DNA of 48,377 nt from assembly GCA_028278035.1 (NCBI GenBank), contig JANQFC010000068.1:1-48377 (forward strand), given 5' to 3'. The position numbers were made by a program, and so were the translations under genes. The DNA is from Chlamydiales bacterium. Lineage in GTDB: Bacteria > Chlamydiota > Chlamydiia > Chlamydiales > SM23-39. Shown piece by piece: positions 17,721 to 26,606 of the stretch (positions within the stretch are counted from its first letter, which is position 1; each line of letters starts with the position of its first letter). The notes under the pieces are model-generated. The model had not been told where the DNA came from, searched no databases, and saw only the letters and a list, made by a program, of their open reading frames with translations.

Positions 17721-18554
17721 ATGTTTAAACTATTTAAAAAAAAGAAAAAAGCCCCCCCTGTTAATAAACTAGCTCTGTTAGAAATAATAAAAAATGAAGC
17801 ATTTAATAAAAACAATTCAGTTCTTGAAGATTGGAGCAATAGATCATCTGAGAGAAAGAGTTTGGGTAATTTAAAATACATTAAAAATGTAGACATACAG
17901 CTTTCTAACTTATGCAATTATTCAAATATTCACAAAAGTTGTCCTTTGAATAAAATGAAAACAAAGGAAGTTCTGCGTTCAAAAATTGTTTATAAAGTAA
18001 TTAATGAACTGGCAAGTTATGGTTACGAAGGAGGATGGCAGTTTCACCTTTACAATGAGCCGATGATTGATCCAAGACTATTTATGTTTATAAAATATGC
18101 TAAAGAAAAGTGCCCTAAATCCAAGGTATTGATTAATACTAATGGTTTTTGGACAACTCAAACTATGATTGAGGAATTAGAAGAAATAGGCGTCGATTCT
18201 ATTTATAATTCGGCATATACGATTAAAGAATACGAGCGAATGAAAAAACTGAAATCTAATATTGGTTATTGCATAGAACCGATGATATTAGATGATAGAA
18301 TGTCTATATACGAAAGAGAACCTCTGGGCTATACTACTCCTTGTTCTGCGCCCATAAAAGAAGTTTGCATAAACGCTAAAGGTGAGGTTCAGCTTTGCTG
18401 TTTGGACTGGAAGCAATCTTGTACGTTTGGTTCTCTTTATGAAAAATCTTTATCAGAAATATTAAACTCAGATAAAGTTGATCAAATATTTTCAAAACTT
18501 TCTGAAGGTAAACGTGAGCTCCCAATTTGCTCAAGATGTAATTGGTCAAGATAA
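17721..18554 (+). CDS. SPASM-domain radical-SAM-like protein with non-canonical cluster motif
   Basis: The 277-residue protein has the fold marks of a radical SAM enzyme (VDIQLSNLCN near 57-66, FHLYNEPMIDPR, NTNGFW) and a cysteine-rich SPASM tail (PCSAPIKEVCINAKGEV, CCLDW, ICSRC). The usual CX3CX2C cluster motif is absent; instead it reads C65-x5-H71-x2-C74 (CNYSNIHKSC). It may bind a cluster with a His ligand or have lost radical chemistry. It lies two bases before an asparagine-synthetase-like gene, so the two may modify one substrate. Confidence 0.8.
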   Translation: MFKLFKKKKKAPPVNKLALLEIIKNEAFNKNNSVLEDWSNRSSERKSLGNLKYIKNVDIQLSNLCNYSNIHKSCPLNKMKTKEVLRSKIVYKVINELASYGYEGGWQFHLYNEPMIDPRLFMFIKYAKEKCPKSKVLINTNGFWTTQTMIEELEEIGVDSIYNSAYTIKEYERMKKLKSNIGYCIEPMILDDRMSIYEREPLGYTTPCSAPIKEVCINAKGEVQLCCLDWKQSCTFGSLYEKSLSEILNSDKVDQIFSKLSEGKRELPICSRCNWSR

Positions 18555-18556
18555 AT

Positions 18557-20341
18557 ATGTGCGGAATTAATGGTATTTTTAAATATTCAAAAATAACTGA
18601 AGCTGAAATCTGTAAAATTCAGAATATGAATGCTCAAATGCCATATCGTGGGCCTGATGATAGCGGTGTATGGAATGATCATAAAACAGCGCTAGCTCAA
18701 GTTAGACTTTCAATTATTGGCGTTAACAACGGACACCAGCCAATTTTTAACGAAGATAAAACCATTGCTCTGGTTTGTAATGGTGAGATATATAACTATA
18801 AAGAACTAAGGAATGAACTTATTAAAAAGGGACATATTTTTAATACAGAGAGCGATAGTGAAGTTATCATCCATCTTTACGAAGAAAAAGGCATTGACTG
18901 TTTAGATAATTTCCGAGGAATGTTTGCATTTGCAATTTATGACATTAATAAAGAGCAAATGTATATAGCCAGAGATAGAACTGGTAAAAAGCCTTTATAT
19001 TACTCTACTTTACCGGACTGTTTTGTGTTTAGTTCTGAATTAAAAGCTATAAATAATGCTTTTTTATGTGAATCAGAAATTAACTATGCTCATATCAGAC
19101 AGATTATGAGGTATTCATATTCTCAAAGTACATCAAAAACGTTTAACAAACAGATTAAAAAGCTAAAGCCAGGTGAATATGCCTTAATCTCAAACGATAA
19201 AACTATAATCAAACCATATTGGAAAAAACAAAATTCATATTGTTTTGAAGGTTCATATGAAGAAGCTAAGGCTCAAACTCTTGATATATTAAGAGAGTCT
19301 GTTGCTTTAAGATTAAGAAGTGATGTACCTATAGCAATTTTATTAAGTGGAGGTGTAGACTCTTCAGCCGTGGGTGCACTAGCAAGAGAAACTAATGATA
19401 ATATACATGCTATTACTGTTGGTTATAAAGGAGCTTATGACTGTGATGAAAGAAGCATAGCCAAAAAGTTTGCTAAAGAAAAAGGACTTATTTGGCACGA
19501 GCTTGAGCTTGATGTAAACGATTACAGCAACTACTTTGAAGAGCTTGTTGAATATCTTGATGAACCTGTATGTGATGTTGCAGCAATTGCTCAGTGGGGA
19601 ATTTATAAAAAAGCAAAAGAAGAAGGGTTTACTGTTCTGCTATCAGGTAATGGTGGAGATGAGCTTTTTTATGGATACGGCTCTCATAACATCGCAGCTA
19701 GGAATATAGATTTTATAAATAAACTTAAGCAATATATAGCTTGTGGAAAGGGTCGAAAAGTTACAAAGTGGATTAAGTTCCTATTACGAAATAAAAATGA
19801 AATAATGAGTTTTTTAAAAACTTATCATCCTCATCATTTTGACTCTTTATTTTATAATGACTTTTCTGAATTTAAATACGACTGGCCTGATGGTAGTAAT
19901 TTTTCAGAAAGTCCATATAATGAGTATTTTGCTACTGAGAAGCACTCTATAGATGGCGTTTATTCATATCTGTTTAATATTTGGCTTATTAATAACTGCT
20001 TTTTCTTAAGTGATAAGCTAGGAATGGCTCATTCTCTTGAAATAAGAGCCCCATTTGCTGATAACAATCTAATAGACTTCATCTCAACATTACCTGTTGA
20101 GTACAGGTATAATCCTAGTCAACCCAAAGGTTTCCTTAAAGACACTTTACAAGGTATAGTTCCTAATTACATCCTTTATGGGGATAAAAAAGGGTTTACC
20201 CCCCCAACAGAAATTCTTCATGATCTAATCAACAAATACAATTCAAAATTCTTTAATGTAAAATTAAATTCATATAATGAAATATTACTTGATAAATTCT
20301 TGTATAATTTCACGAAGAGTCACGACAATGTTTTAATATAG
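18557..20341 (+). CDS. asnB: Asparagine synthetase-like glutamine amidotransferase
   Basis: From the ATG at 18557 the protein is 594 residues and begins MCGINGIF, placing catalytic Cys2 at the mature N-terminus; a longer frame from 18542 would bury it, so I reject that start. Residues 1-200 are the class II glutaminase domain (RGPDDSG, NGEIYN). The synthetase domain has the PP-loop SGGVDSS (264-270). AsnB homologues in surface-glycan loci amidate uronic acids or other carboxyl groups, which fits here better than asparagine supply; that is inference from context. It may also be a true AsnB. Confidence 0.85.
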   Translation: MCGINGIFKYSKITEAEICKIQNMNAQMPYRGPDDSGVWNDHKTALAQVRLSIIGVNNGHQPIFNEDKTIALVCNGEIYNYKELRNELIKKGHIFNTESDSEVIIHLYEEKGIDCLDNFRGMFAFAIYDINKEQMYIARDRTGKKPLYYSTLPDCFVFSSELKAINNAFLCESEINYAHIRQIMRYSYSQSTSKTFNKQIKKLKPGEYALISNDKTIIKPYWKKQNSYCFEGSYEEAKAQTLDILRESVALRLRSDVPIAILLSGGVDSSAVGALARETNDNIHAITVGYKGAYDCDERSIAKKFAKEKGLIWHELELDVNDYSNYFEELVEYLDEPVCDVAAIAQWGIYKKAKEEGFTVLLSGNGGDELFYGYGSHNIAARNIDFINKLKQYIACGKGRKVTKWIKFLLRNKNEIMSFLKTYHPHHFDSLFYNDFSEFKYDWPDGSNFSESPYNEYFATEKHSIDGVYSYLFNIWLINNCFFLSDKLGMAHSLEIRAPFADNNLIDFISTLPVEYRYNPSQPKGFLKDTLQGIVPNYILYGDKKGFTPPTEILHDLINKYNSKFFNVKLNSYNEILLDKFLYNFTKSHDNVLI

Positions 20342-20345
20342 AGCT

Positions 20346-21332
20346 ATGTTTCAAACACCTATTTTACTTTTAATATTCAACCGCCCTGAACTTACTCAGA
20401 AAGTATTTGAGCGAATTAGGGAAATTAAGCCATTAACTCTATACATAGCGGCAGATGGACCAAGAAGTGAAAATGAAAAAGCCCTTTGTGATCAAACTAG
20501 GCAAGTAGTTGAAAAAGTTGATTGGGATTGTGAAGTTAAAACTTTATTCAGACAAGAAAATCTTGGACTAAAAAAAGCAGTAGCAGGGGCATTAGACTGG
20601 TTCTTTGAAAATGAAGAACAAGGAATAGTTCTTGAAGATGATTGTATAGCCTGTGATTCATTTTTCTGTTTTTGTGAAGAAATGCTAGAAAAATATAAAG
20701 ACAATGATAAGGTGATGCATATCGGTGGAATTAACTTTATATTAGATAAAAATATAAAATATGATACAAGTTACTATTTTTCTAACATACCTGCAAGTTG
20801 GGGGTGGGCTAGCTGGCGAAGTTCCTGGAAAAAATTCGACATAAATATGGATGAATATAAAGATTTTGTTGAAAATAAAATAATACAAAAAAACTTCCCT
20901 AAACTTTATTATCAATCAAAGTGGCTGGATTTATTAAATAATACCTACTTGGGGAATTATGACTCCTGGGCTTATATTTGGACATATACAATATTTAAAA
21001 ATAATGGATTAACTATACTGCCCAAAAACAACCTGGTTAGAAATATTGGTTTTGGTGATGATGCAACTCATACTATTGACGACAGTTCCAAATGGTCAAA
21101 CATGGAAGTTGCTGACTTAAAAAATATAGTGCATCTTGAAAAATTACATCTAGATAAACGTTTAGAAAAATTGGTTTTAAGAGAATACTTTAATGGTTTC
21201 AAGGGCGAGCTTGAGTTTTATAAAACAAAAATCAAGAAAGATTTTTTCGACTTTCTATATAAAATAAAAATCAGGAAAAGGAGAAAAAATATTCATTTGA
21301 TTACTCCAATTAACTGGGATGAAGGAATGTAA
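20346..21332 (+). CDS. GT-A glycosyltransferase (HlpA-like), copy 1
   Basis: The 328 residues start TPILLLIFNRPELTQKVF and contain LYIAADGPR near 33, VLEDDC (95-100) as the metal-binding DXD equivalent, and SWGWASWR near 153. This pattern marks the HlpA-like group of nucleotide-diphospho-sugar transferases. A close relative occurs at 44637-45554 (same FNRPE, AADG, LEDDC and GWASWR blocks). The 3' end overlaps the following FkbM frame or abuts it. Confidence 0.83.
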   Translation: MFQTPILLLIFNRPELTQKVFERIREIKPLTLYIAADGPRSENEKALCDQTRQVVEKVDWDCEVKTLFRQENLGLKKAVAGALDWFFENEEQGIVLEDDCIACDSFFCFCEEMLEKYKDNDKVMHIGGINFILDKNIKYDTSYYFSNIPASWGWASWRSSWKKFDINMDEYKDFVENKIIQKNFPKLYYQSKWLDLLNNTYLGNYDSWAYIWTYTIFKNNGLTILPKNNLVRNIGFGDDATHTIDDSSKWSNMEVADLKNIVHLEKLHLDKRLEKLVLREYFNGFKGELEFYKTKIKKDFFDFLYKIKIRKRRKNIHLITPINWDEGM

Positions 21333-21333
21333 T

Positions 21334-22152
21334 GTGTTCAAATACTTAAAAGAAATAAAAAGGCAAAAAAAATTAAATAAGCTTCCGCTCATTCAAAAAG
21401 AAAAAATCTTGTTGAATGAAAAGTATCTTGGTTATCCGAGATATAAAGATGAGAATATTGACTTCTTAGGTTATAGCCTCAAAACACCTGATTGTATGAG
21501 TTTCTTATTTCAATTTGGTGAAATTTTTGTTGATGAAATATATAAGTTTAAAAGTAGTAAAAAATCACCCGTTATTATTGATTGTGGTTCTAATATTGGA
21601 TTAAGCTGTTTATATTTTGCCAAGAACCACCCAGATTCTAAAATATATGCTTTTGAAGCAGATGAAAAGATTTTTACAATATTATCTTCTAATATGAAAA
21701 ATAATAATATTAATAATATTGAACTTTATAATAAAGCTGTTTGGATAAAAGAAGAAGAACTTAGTTTTTCTTCTGAAGGTGCAGATGGGGGTTCTATATA
21801 TGATACCTCTGATAGTAAAATTAAGGTTCAAGCAATTAGATTTAAAGAATTTTTAGAAAAATTTACAACAATAGATTTCTTAAAAATTGATATCGAAGGT
21901 GCAGAAACTGAAGTTTTAAAAGATATTGAAACTGAACTTAATAAAGTTGAAAACCTTTTTGTTGAATATCACTCAATAACCGGGCAACCTCAAACTTTAG
22001 ATCAGATCTTAAAAATATTAACTCAAAACAATTTCAGATATTATACTCAAACCATGAATGATATAAACATTCCTTTTATTAATAAATCAGGTAAACAATA
22101 TATGGATTTGCAAATGAACATTTTTGCATATAGAGTGGATTCAAATGAATAA
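21334..22152 (+). CDS. FkbM-family methyltransferase
   Basis: A 272-residue FkbM protein: VIIDCGSNIGLSCLYFA (SAM loop), IYAFEADEKIF, FLKIDIEGAETEVLKDI. The frame is open from an ATG at 21319, inside the preceding gene, but GAAGGA at 21321-21326 lies seven bases before a GTG at 21334, so I prefer the GTG. Short N-terminal Lys-rich helix, no membrane segment. The gene couples the preceding GT to the methyltransferase that follows. Confidence 0.85.
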   Translation: MFKYLKEIKRQKKLNKLPLIQKEKILLNEKYLGYPRYKDENIDFLGYSLKTPDCMSFLFQFGEIFVDEIYKFKSSKKSPVIIDCGSNIGLSCLYFAKNHPDSKIYAFEADEKIFTILSSNMKNNNINNIELYNKAVWIKEEELSFSSEGADGGSIYDTSDSKIKVQAIRFKEFLEKFTTIDFLKIDIEGAETEVLKDIETELNKVENLFVEYHSITGQPQTLDQILKILTQNNFRYYTQTMNDINIPFINKSGKQYMDLQMNIFAYRVDSNE

Positions 22153-22951
22153 TTTAAAAAAATTAAACTTAGGATGTGGTCAAAATTTTCATTCTGACTG
22201 GATAAATATAGATTTTGCGTCAACTGGAGAAAATGTAATTAATCACAATTTACTAGAAGGAATTCCTTTTTCTGATAATGAATTTGACGTTGTGTATCAT
22301 TCTCACGTTCTTGAACATTTTTCAAAAAAACAAGCGGATTTTTTTCTTGAGGAATGCTATAGAGTCTTAAAACCAAATGGAATTATAAGAATTGCAGTCC
22401 CTGACTTGGAGCAAATAGCAAAGTTATATATTGAAAAATTAAATGCAATTGCAAATGGAAATGAAGATAGTAAATTTGATTATGATTGGATAATGCTTGA
22501 ACTATTAGATCAATCAGTGAGAACAAAAACGGGTGGGGATATGCTAAACTATCTTGCTCAAAATGATTTAAAAAATGAAACATTCGTTATAGAAAGACTT
22601 GGATTCTATGCAAAAAATATAATTGATAGTTGCAAAAATTTTAGAACTAATGAACTTGCCAAAAAACGAATTAAATTTAAAAATCGATTCAAGGATTATT
22701 TAAGAAAAAAACTTTTTGGTGATGATTTGGAATATATTGAAATAGGAAAATTTGCAATGAGCGGAGAGCTTCATCGGTGGATGTATGATAAATATTCTTT
22801 ATCAGAACTGCTTAAAAAGCATAAATTTGTTAATATTGCCTCAAAAACTGCTTTTGATAGTGATATAGATAATTTTGCAAGTTATAATTTAGACGTAATA
22901 AATAATAAAATTATAAAAGCTGATTCATTGTTTATAGAGGCAAAAAAGTGA
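22145..22951 (+). CDS. Class I SAM-dependent methyltransferase (type 11)
   Basis: From the ATG at 22145 the protein has 268 residues and begins KKLNLGCGQNFHSDWINID, a compact SAM loop typical of predicted methyltransferases in glycan loci. PFSDNEFDVVYHSHVLEHF and CYRVLKPNGIIRIAVPDLE follow. A TTG further upstream at 22124 would add seven residues but overlaps the previous gene more. The middle (residues 90-180) contains an extra insertion. Substrate unknown, probably a glycan hydroxyl. Confidence 0.83.
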   Translation: MNNLKKLNLGCGQNFHSDWINIDFASTGENVINHNLLEGIPFSDNEFDVVYHSHVLEHFSKKQADFFLEECYRVLKPNGIIRIAVPDLEQIAKLYIEKLNAIANGNEDSKFDYDWIMLELLDQSVRTKTGGDMLNYLAQNDLKNETFVIERLGFYAKNIIDSCKNFRTNELAKKRIKFKNRFKDYLRKKLFGDDLEYIEIGKFAMSGELHRWMYDKYSLSELLKKHKFVNIASKTAFDSDIDNFASYNLDVINNKIIKADSLFIEAKK

Positions 22952-23880
22952 CAAATATTCAAATTTGTACATTAACCGATAATAATTATGTGCAACATTT
23001 AGGAGTTTTGATAACTTCTATATTAGTAAACTCAAAAAGTTCAGAAAATTTTACATTTAATGTCTTAGATGGTGGGATTTTTGACTCTGAAAAAGAAAAA
23101 ATTGAACAATTAAAAAGAATTAAAAATTTTAATATTTTTTACCACAAAATAAATAAAGATGATTTTGCGAAATGCCCTATTCTTTACCATAATATTGCAA
23201 CATATTATAGGTTAAAATTTCAATCTTATTTAACAAGTGTAGATAAGGCTATTTATTTTGACCCGGATGTAATTGTATTAAATTCATTAAGCGAATTATG
23301 GGAAATAGATATAAATGATTACTTTATAGCTGGAGTTGAAGATCCATTAGCTAAAAAAAATATGTCCAGATTAGATATTAGTGAGGAATATAATTACTTT
23401 AATGCTGGTGTTTTAATATTAAATTTAAAGAAATTTCGTGAAAATAATATAGAAGAGAAATTATTTAACTATATTGAAAATCATTCAGATAAAATAGTAT
23501 GGGCTGATCAGGATATTTTAAATGATAATTTACACAAAAATGCATTAATCTTACCTTTAAAGTGGAATTCAATGGAGTATAATCTTGAAGAATCCACCTA
23601 TTCGGATTTTGACGAATATAAAAATGCATATAATAACCCAAATGTAATTCATTTTATTTCTCCTGATAAGCCTTGGAATTACAAATCTAAAGAACCCAGA
23701 AAACATTTGTACAATAAGTATTTAAATATGTCGCCTTGGAAAATTTCGGGCAGATTAAAAAAACTTAGACAAATTCCTCAATATAACTATAAAAAATTAC
23801 AAGTAGCTTTTAAATTTTTTTTTCGACATCCACTTTTTATATTTAGTAAATCAAAACGCAAGGCATTTCTTGATTTATAA
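22948..23880 (+). CDS. Glycosyltransferase family 8
   Basis: A 310-residue typical GT8 of the LgtC/GspA type: IQICTLTDNNYVQHLGVLI at the N-terminus, KAIYFDPDVIVL (DXD near 105), YNYFNAGVLILNL near 150, WADQDILND near 190, and HFISPDKPWNYKS near 245. Retaining galactosyl or glucosyl transfer is expected. The start is GTG overlapping the previous stop. It is more canonical than the three GT8-like paralogues elsewhere in the window. Confidence 0.88.
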   Translation: MTNIQICTLTDNNYVQHLGVLITSILVNSKSSENFTFNVLDGGIFDSEKEKIEQLKRIKNFNIFYHKINKDDFAKCPILYHNIATYYRLKFQSYLTSVDKAIYFDPDVIVLNSLSELWEIDINDYFIAGVEDPLAKKNMSRLDISEEYNYFNAGVLILNLKKFRENNIEEKLFNYIENHSDKIVWADQDILNDNLHKNALILPLKWNSMEYNLEESTYSDFDEYKNAYNNPNVIHFISPDKPWNYKSKEPRKHLYNKYLNMSPWKISGRLKKLRQIPQYNYKKLQVAFKFFFRHPLFIFSKSKRKAFLDL

Positions 23881-24030
23881 AAAGTTTTTTAAAGTATGAA
23901 GCAATAAATCGCAATTTGAAGTTTTTTACTTCAAGTATTTAGTAGTAATAACTTGAATTTAACCTGTTTTCGGATTTTTATAGTAAAATTAAAAAATAAA
24001 AATCAATACTGAATAACAGGAGATAATAGT
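23881..24030 (+). promoter_or_regulatory. Intergenic gap with weak hairpin and possible promoter
   Basis: TTGAAG (23916-23921) pairs with CTTCAA (23929-23934) across a T-rich loop, a weak stop signal at best. Further on, TTGAAT (23953-23958) and TATAGT (23979-23984) could form a promoter with a long 20-base spacer. AGGAG (24018-24022) serves the next gene. This is one of the few sizeable gaps in the plus-strand run. Confidence 0.25.
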
Positions 24031-24786
24031 ATGAAATTCAAATTATTTTTTATGAAAAAACTTAATAATATATTAAGAAAAACACATAAAAAGCAGTTTG
24101 AATTAGAATGGTGTCAACCTAAAAAAGCACCCCCTGAATGGTTTGACCATTATCTGGATTTATATTACCAGTGGCCCACAAAAAATGAGTCATTATTCTT
24201 GGAAAGAGGTATTTTCAATCTTTTAGCTATTAAAAATAACGGCAATATTCTAGAACTATGTTGTGGAGACGGTTTTAATGCTAAATTTTTCTACTCAAAA
24301 ATGGCTAATAAAATTATTTCCGTAGACTTTGATAAATCTGCAATTGAACATGCAAAGTTATATAATAGTGTTTCTAACATAGAATATAAATTATGTGATA
24401 TTAGACATGACCTTCCTGAAGGTAGTTTTGATAACATTATTTGGGATGGAGCTATAGAACATTTTACTGAAGATGAAATAGTACAAATAATGAATAATTT
24501 AAAATCTAGACTTACTAAAGATGGTGTTTTATGCGGACATACTATTGTTGAGAGTGTTAATGGAAAATCATTACCACAGCATGAATATGAATTTAAGTCT
24601 AAAGAAGATTTATTAAGATTTTTAGACCCTTACTTTAAAAATGTTAGAGTATTTGAAACAGTTTACCCAGAAAGACATAATTTGTATTTTTGGGCTTCTG
24701 ATTCAATAATTCCATTTGATAAAAACTGGAAGCATCAAGTGACAAGAAGCAGTAATCAAGAACAGCAAATCAGTTATCCACAATAA
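24031..24786 (+). CDS. Class I SAM-dependent methyltransferase
   Basis: The 251 residues contain ILELCCGDGFNAKFFYSKM (motif I, about 72-90), IISVDFDKSAIEHAK, FDNIIWDGAIEHF and a LTKDGVLCGH strand, the standard Rossmann methyltransferase order. The HEYEFKSKEDLLRFLDPYF segment is common in the type 11/23 group. AGGAG eight bases upstream supports the start. Its target is probably a glycan, by context. Confidence 0.83.
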   Translation: MKFKLFFMKKLNNILRKTHKKQFELEWCQPKKAPPEWFDHYLDLYYQWPTKNESLFLERGIFNLLAIKNNGNILELCCGDGFNAKFFYSKMANKIISVDFDKSAIEHAKLYNSVSNIEYKLCDIRHDLPEGSFDNIIWDGAIEHFTEDEIVQIMNNLKSRLTKDGVLCGHTIVESVNGKSLPQHEYEFKSKEDLLRFLDPYFKNVRVFETVYPERHNLYFWASDSIIPFDKNWKHQVTRSSNQEQQISYPQ

Positions 24787-24806
24787 TAATGAACAATAGA
24801 CCTTAA

Positions 24807-24941
24807 ACTAATAGCTATTATTGCGTTTTGAACTCTGATTATAAACTAGAATCACAAGCTACAAATGTATTTAACAAAAGATTAAAAGAAAATATAAATG
24901 CCTTTATGAATGAACCGACTCCTTATGGTGAAAAAGAATGA
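24807..24941 (+). pseudogene. Orphan 3' tail of a lost gene
   Basis: After a TAA at 24804-24806 the frame is open for 44 codons and ends in ...MNEPTPYGEKE, with TGA at 24939-24941 overlapping the ATG of the next gene (ATGA). The peptide has normal coding character (NKRLKENINAFMNE) and the overlap is typical of operon neighbours here. No start or ribosome binding site fits. I read it as the C-terminus of a gene deleted from this position; its family is not recognisable to me. Confidence 0.45.
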
Positions 24942-25837
24942 AAGAAGAGTTTAAAAAAGAATTAGCGATAGTTTTTGGAATAACACCTAACCTGACATTT
25001 GCGCTTGCTAATGTTTTAGAAGGTTTAAAAGAACATTTTAAAGGTAATATTGATGAAGTAATAGTCTATCATAGTGGCATAATTGATAATGACAAAAAGC
25101 TTTTAAATAACATTTTACCTTGTGTTTTTATAGACTATAAGCCTTTTTATGAGTATAAAAAGCTAAATGAATATGGAAAGATCAATTTTTCAAATATGGC
25201 TTTTTCTATATATGAATGTTTTTCACTTGTAAGCAACTTTAAAAAAGTTATCTGGCTTGATATAGATATACTTATTCAAGACGATTTCTCTGAAATAATT
25301 GAATCAGATAAGCATCTATCAATACTTCAAAATAATATACCTAATTCAAGTAACTTTTCAGAACCTATTGAAGGCTATGATATGGAGATTCCTATTTATG
25401 GTACAGGAACAGTTGTGTTTAATAATTCAATAAAAAATCCTGAAGAATTAACAAAATGGTGTTATTCCAAATCATTAGAATTAGCAGAAAAATTAATATA
25501 TCCTGATCAAGGAATAATAAATCTTTTGCTACAAGAATTCAATCTTGATGTTGAGCCGTTAGATATGGCAATATATGCCGGCCATCCATCTCATAAAAAA
25601 TATTTAAAAAATGCAAAAATCATTCATGCATATTCACCTATGAAGTTCTGGAATTATTGGAATATGAGTGCTTGGAATAAACATTATAAAAAATGGATAA
25701 AGCAAGGTGGTTCTCCATACATAGGTAAAAAATACGATTCACTTGAAAAACTTTGGCTCAAATACACAAATAATGCCCCTAATCCTATTAAACAACCTCG
25801 AAAGTTTTATAAACAATTGTTTTCTAATTTAGATTAA
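24938..25837 (+). CDS. GT8-like glycosyltransferase, paralogue B
   Basis: At 299 residues this shares with paralogues A and C the start KKELAIVFGITPN, IWLDIDILIQ (DXD near 107), PDQGIINLLLQEF near 190, and the tail HAYSPMKFWNYWN...QGGSPYIGKK. The NAGI block of GT8 is replaced by YGTGTVVF, so the acceptor or donor loop has changed. It overlaps the orphan tail upstream and, at its 3' end, the convergent GT2 gene by 14 bases. Confidence 0.78.
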   Translation: MKEEFKKELAIVFGITPNLTFALANVLEGLKEHFKGNIDEVIVYHSGIIDNDKKLLNNILPCVFIDYKPFYEYKKLNEYGKINFSNMAFSIYECFSLVSNFKKVIWLDIDILIQDDFSEIIESDKHLSILQNNIPNSSNFSEPIEGYDMEIPIYGTGTVVFNNSIKNPEELTKWCYSKSLELAEKLIYPDQGIINLLLQEFNLDVEPLDMAIYAGHPSHKKYLKNAKIIHAYSPMKFWNYWNMSAWNKHYKKWIKQGGSPYIGKKYDSLEKLWLKYTNNAPNPIKQPRKFYKQLFSNLD

Positions 25838-26606
25838 ATCCAAATATAATTCCTGCAATTTTTCTTTTTTTTGAGCTTTTAGCGATTGTTCTGAATGTTT
25901 TGTTTAGAATTTTATTTGCTAAAAAATGTCTTGGCTTGAAGTACTTATTTAAAATTTCTTTTTTTTCTTTATCTTGAGTGGTTTTGAGTTTGTCAGAATT
26001 GCTTTGTCCGTCAAGTGTGAACTTTGCAATTGTTCTATTAAGATAGCGGGCTTTTAGTTTCTTTTTAAGAATTGCTTTGAGGTTTAGGTCATAATCAGCA
26101 AATAATCTATAATTCTCATCGTATAATCCGCAAGAGGAAAAAACTTTTCTCTTATAAAAAGTTCCTTGATGGCAGATGTTCTCTGATGTTAAAAAGAGTT
26201 TATCTACTAACTCAAAGCTTCGTCTTTCTTTTTCTTTCCCATTTTCTTTTATAAAAGACATATCTCCAAAAACAATATCAGCTTTTGTTTTTTCAAAGTG
26301 ATTTACTACATCCTGAACAACGTTTTCATCAAATAAATAATCATTCGCATTTAAGAAATATAAAATGTCTCCCGTTGATTTTTTTATTGCCTTATTCATT
26401 GCATTATAAATGCCATAATCTTTTTCTGAGACAAAATAAGAAATTTGAGAAGTATATTTATTTATAATATCTGTCGTGTTATCAGCTGAAAGTCCGTCAA
26501 TTACAATGTGTTCAATGTTTTTATACGTCTGAGATACAACACTTTTTATGGTGTCTTCTATCGTATCCTGCGCGTTATAACAAACTGTAATTACAGATAC
26601 TTTCAA
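25824..26606 (-). CDS. Glycosyltransferase family 2
   Basis: A 260-residue short GT2: KVSVITVCYNAQDTIEDTI, IEHIVIDGLSADNT near 33, SEKDYGIYNAMNKAI, and ILYFLNANDYLFDE, where NAND stands at the usual SDD/DXD site. Such 250-residue enzymes are common in colanic-acid-like and LPS loci. C-terminal basic segment suggests membrane association. It is immediately adjacent to the epimerase gene with no gap. Confidence 0.87.
   Translation of the reverse strand: MKVSVITVCYNAQDTIEDTIKSVVSQTYKNIEHIVIDGLSADNTTDIINKYTSQISYFVSEKDYGIYNAMNKAIKKSTGDILYFLNANDYLFDENVVQDVVNHFEKTKADIVFGDMSFIKENGKEKERRSFELVDKLFLTSENICHQGTFYKRKVFSSCGLYDENYRLFADYDLNLKAILKKKLKARYLNRTIAKFTLDGQSNSDKLKTTQDKEKKEILNKYFKPRHFLANKILNKTFRTIAKSSKKRKIAGIIFGFNLN

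Noticed and set aside
18542..18556. Upstream start for the amidotransferase (MVKIN extension)
   Set aside because: Class II amidotransferases need the catalytic cysteine right after the initiator Met; the ATG at 18557 gives that.
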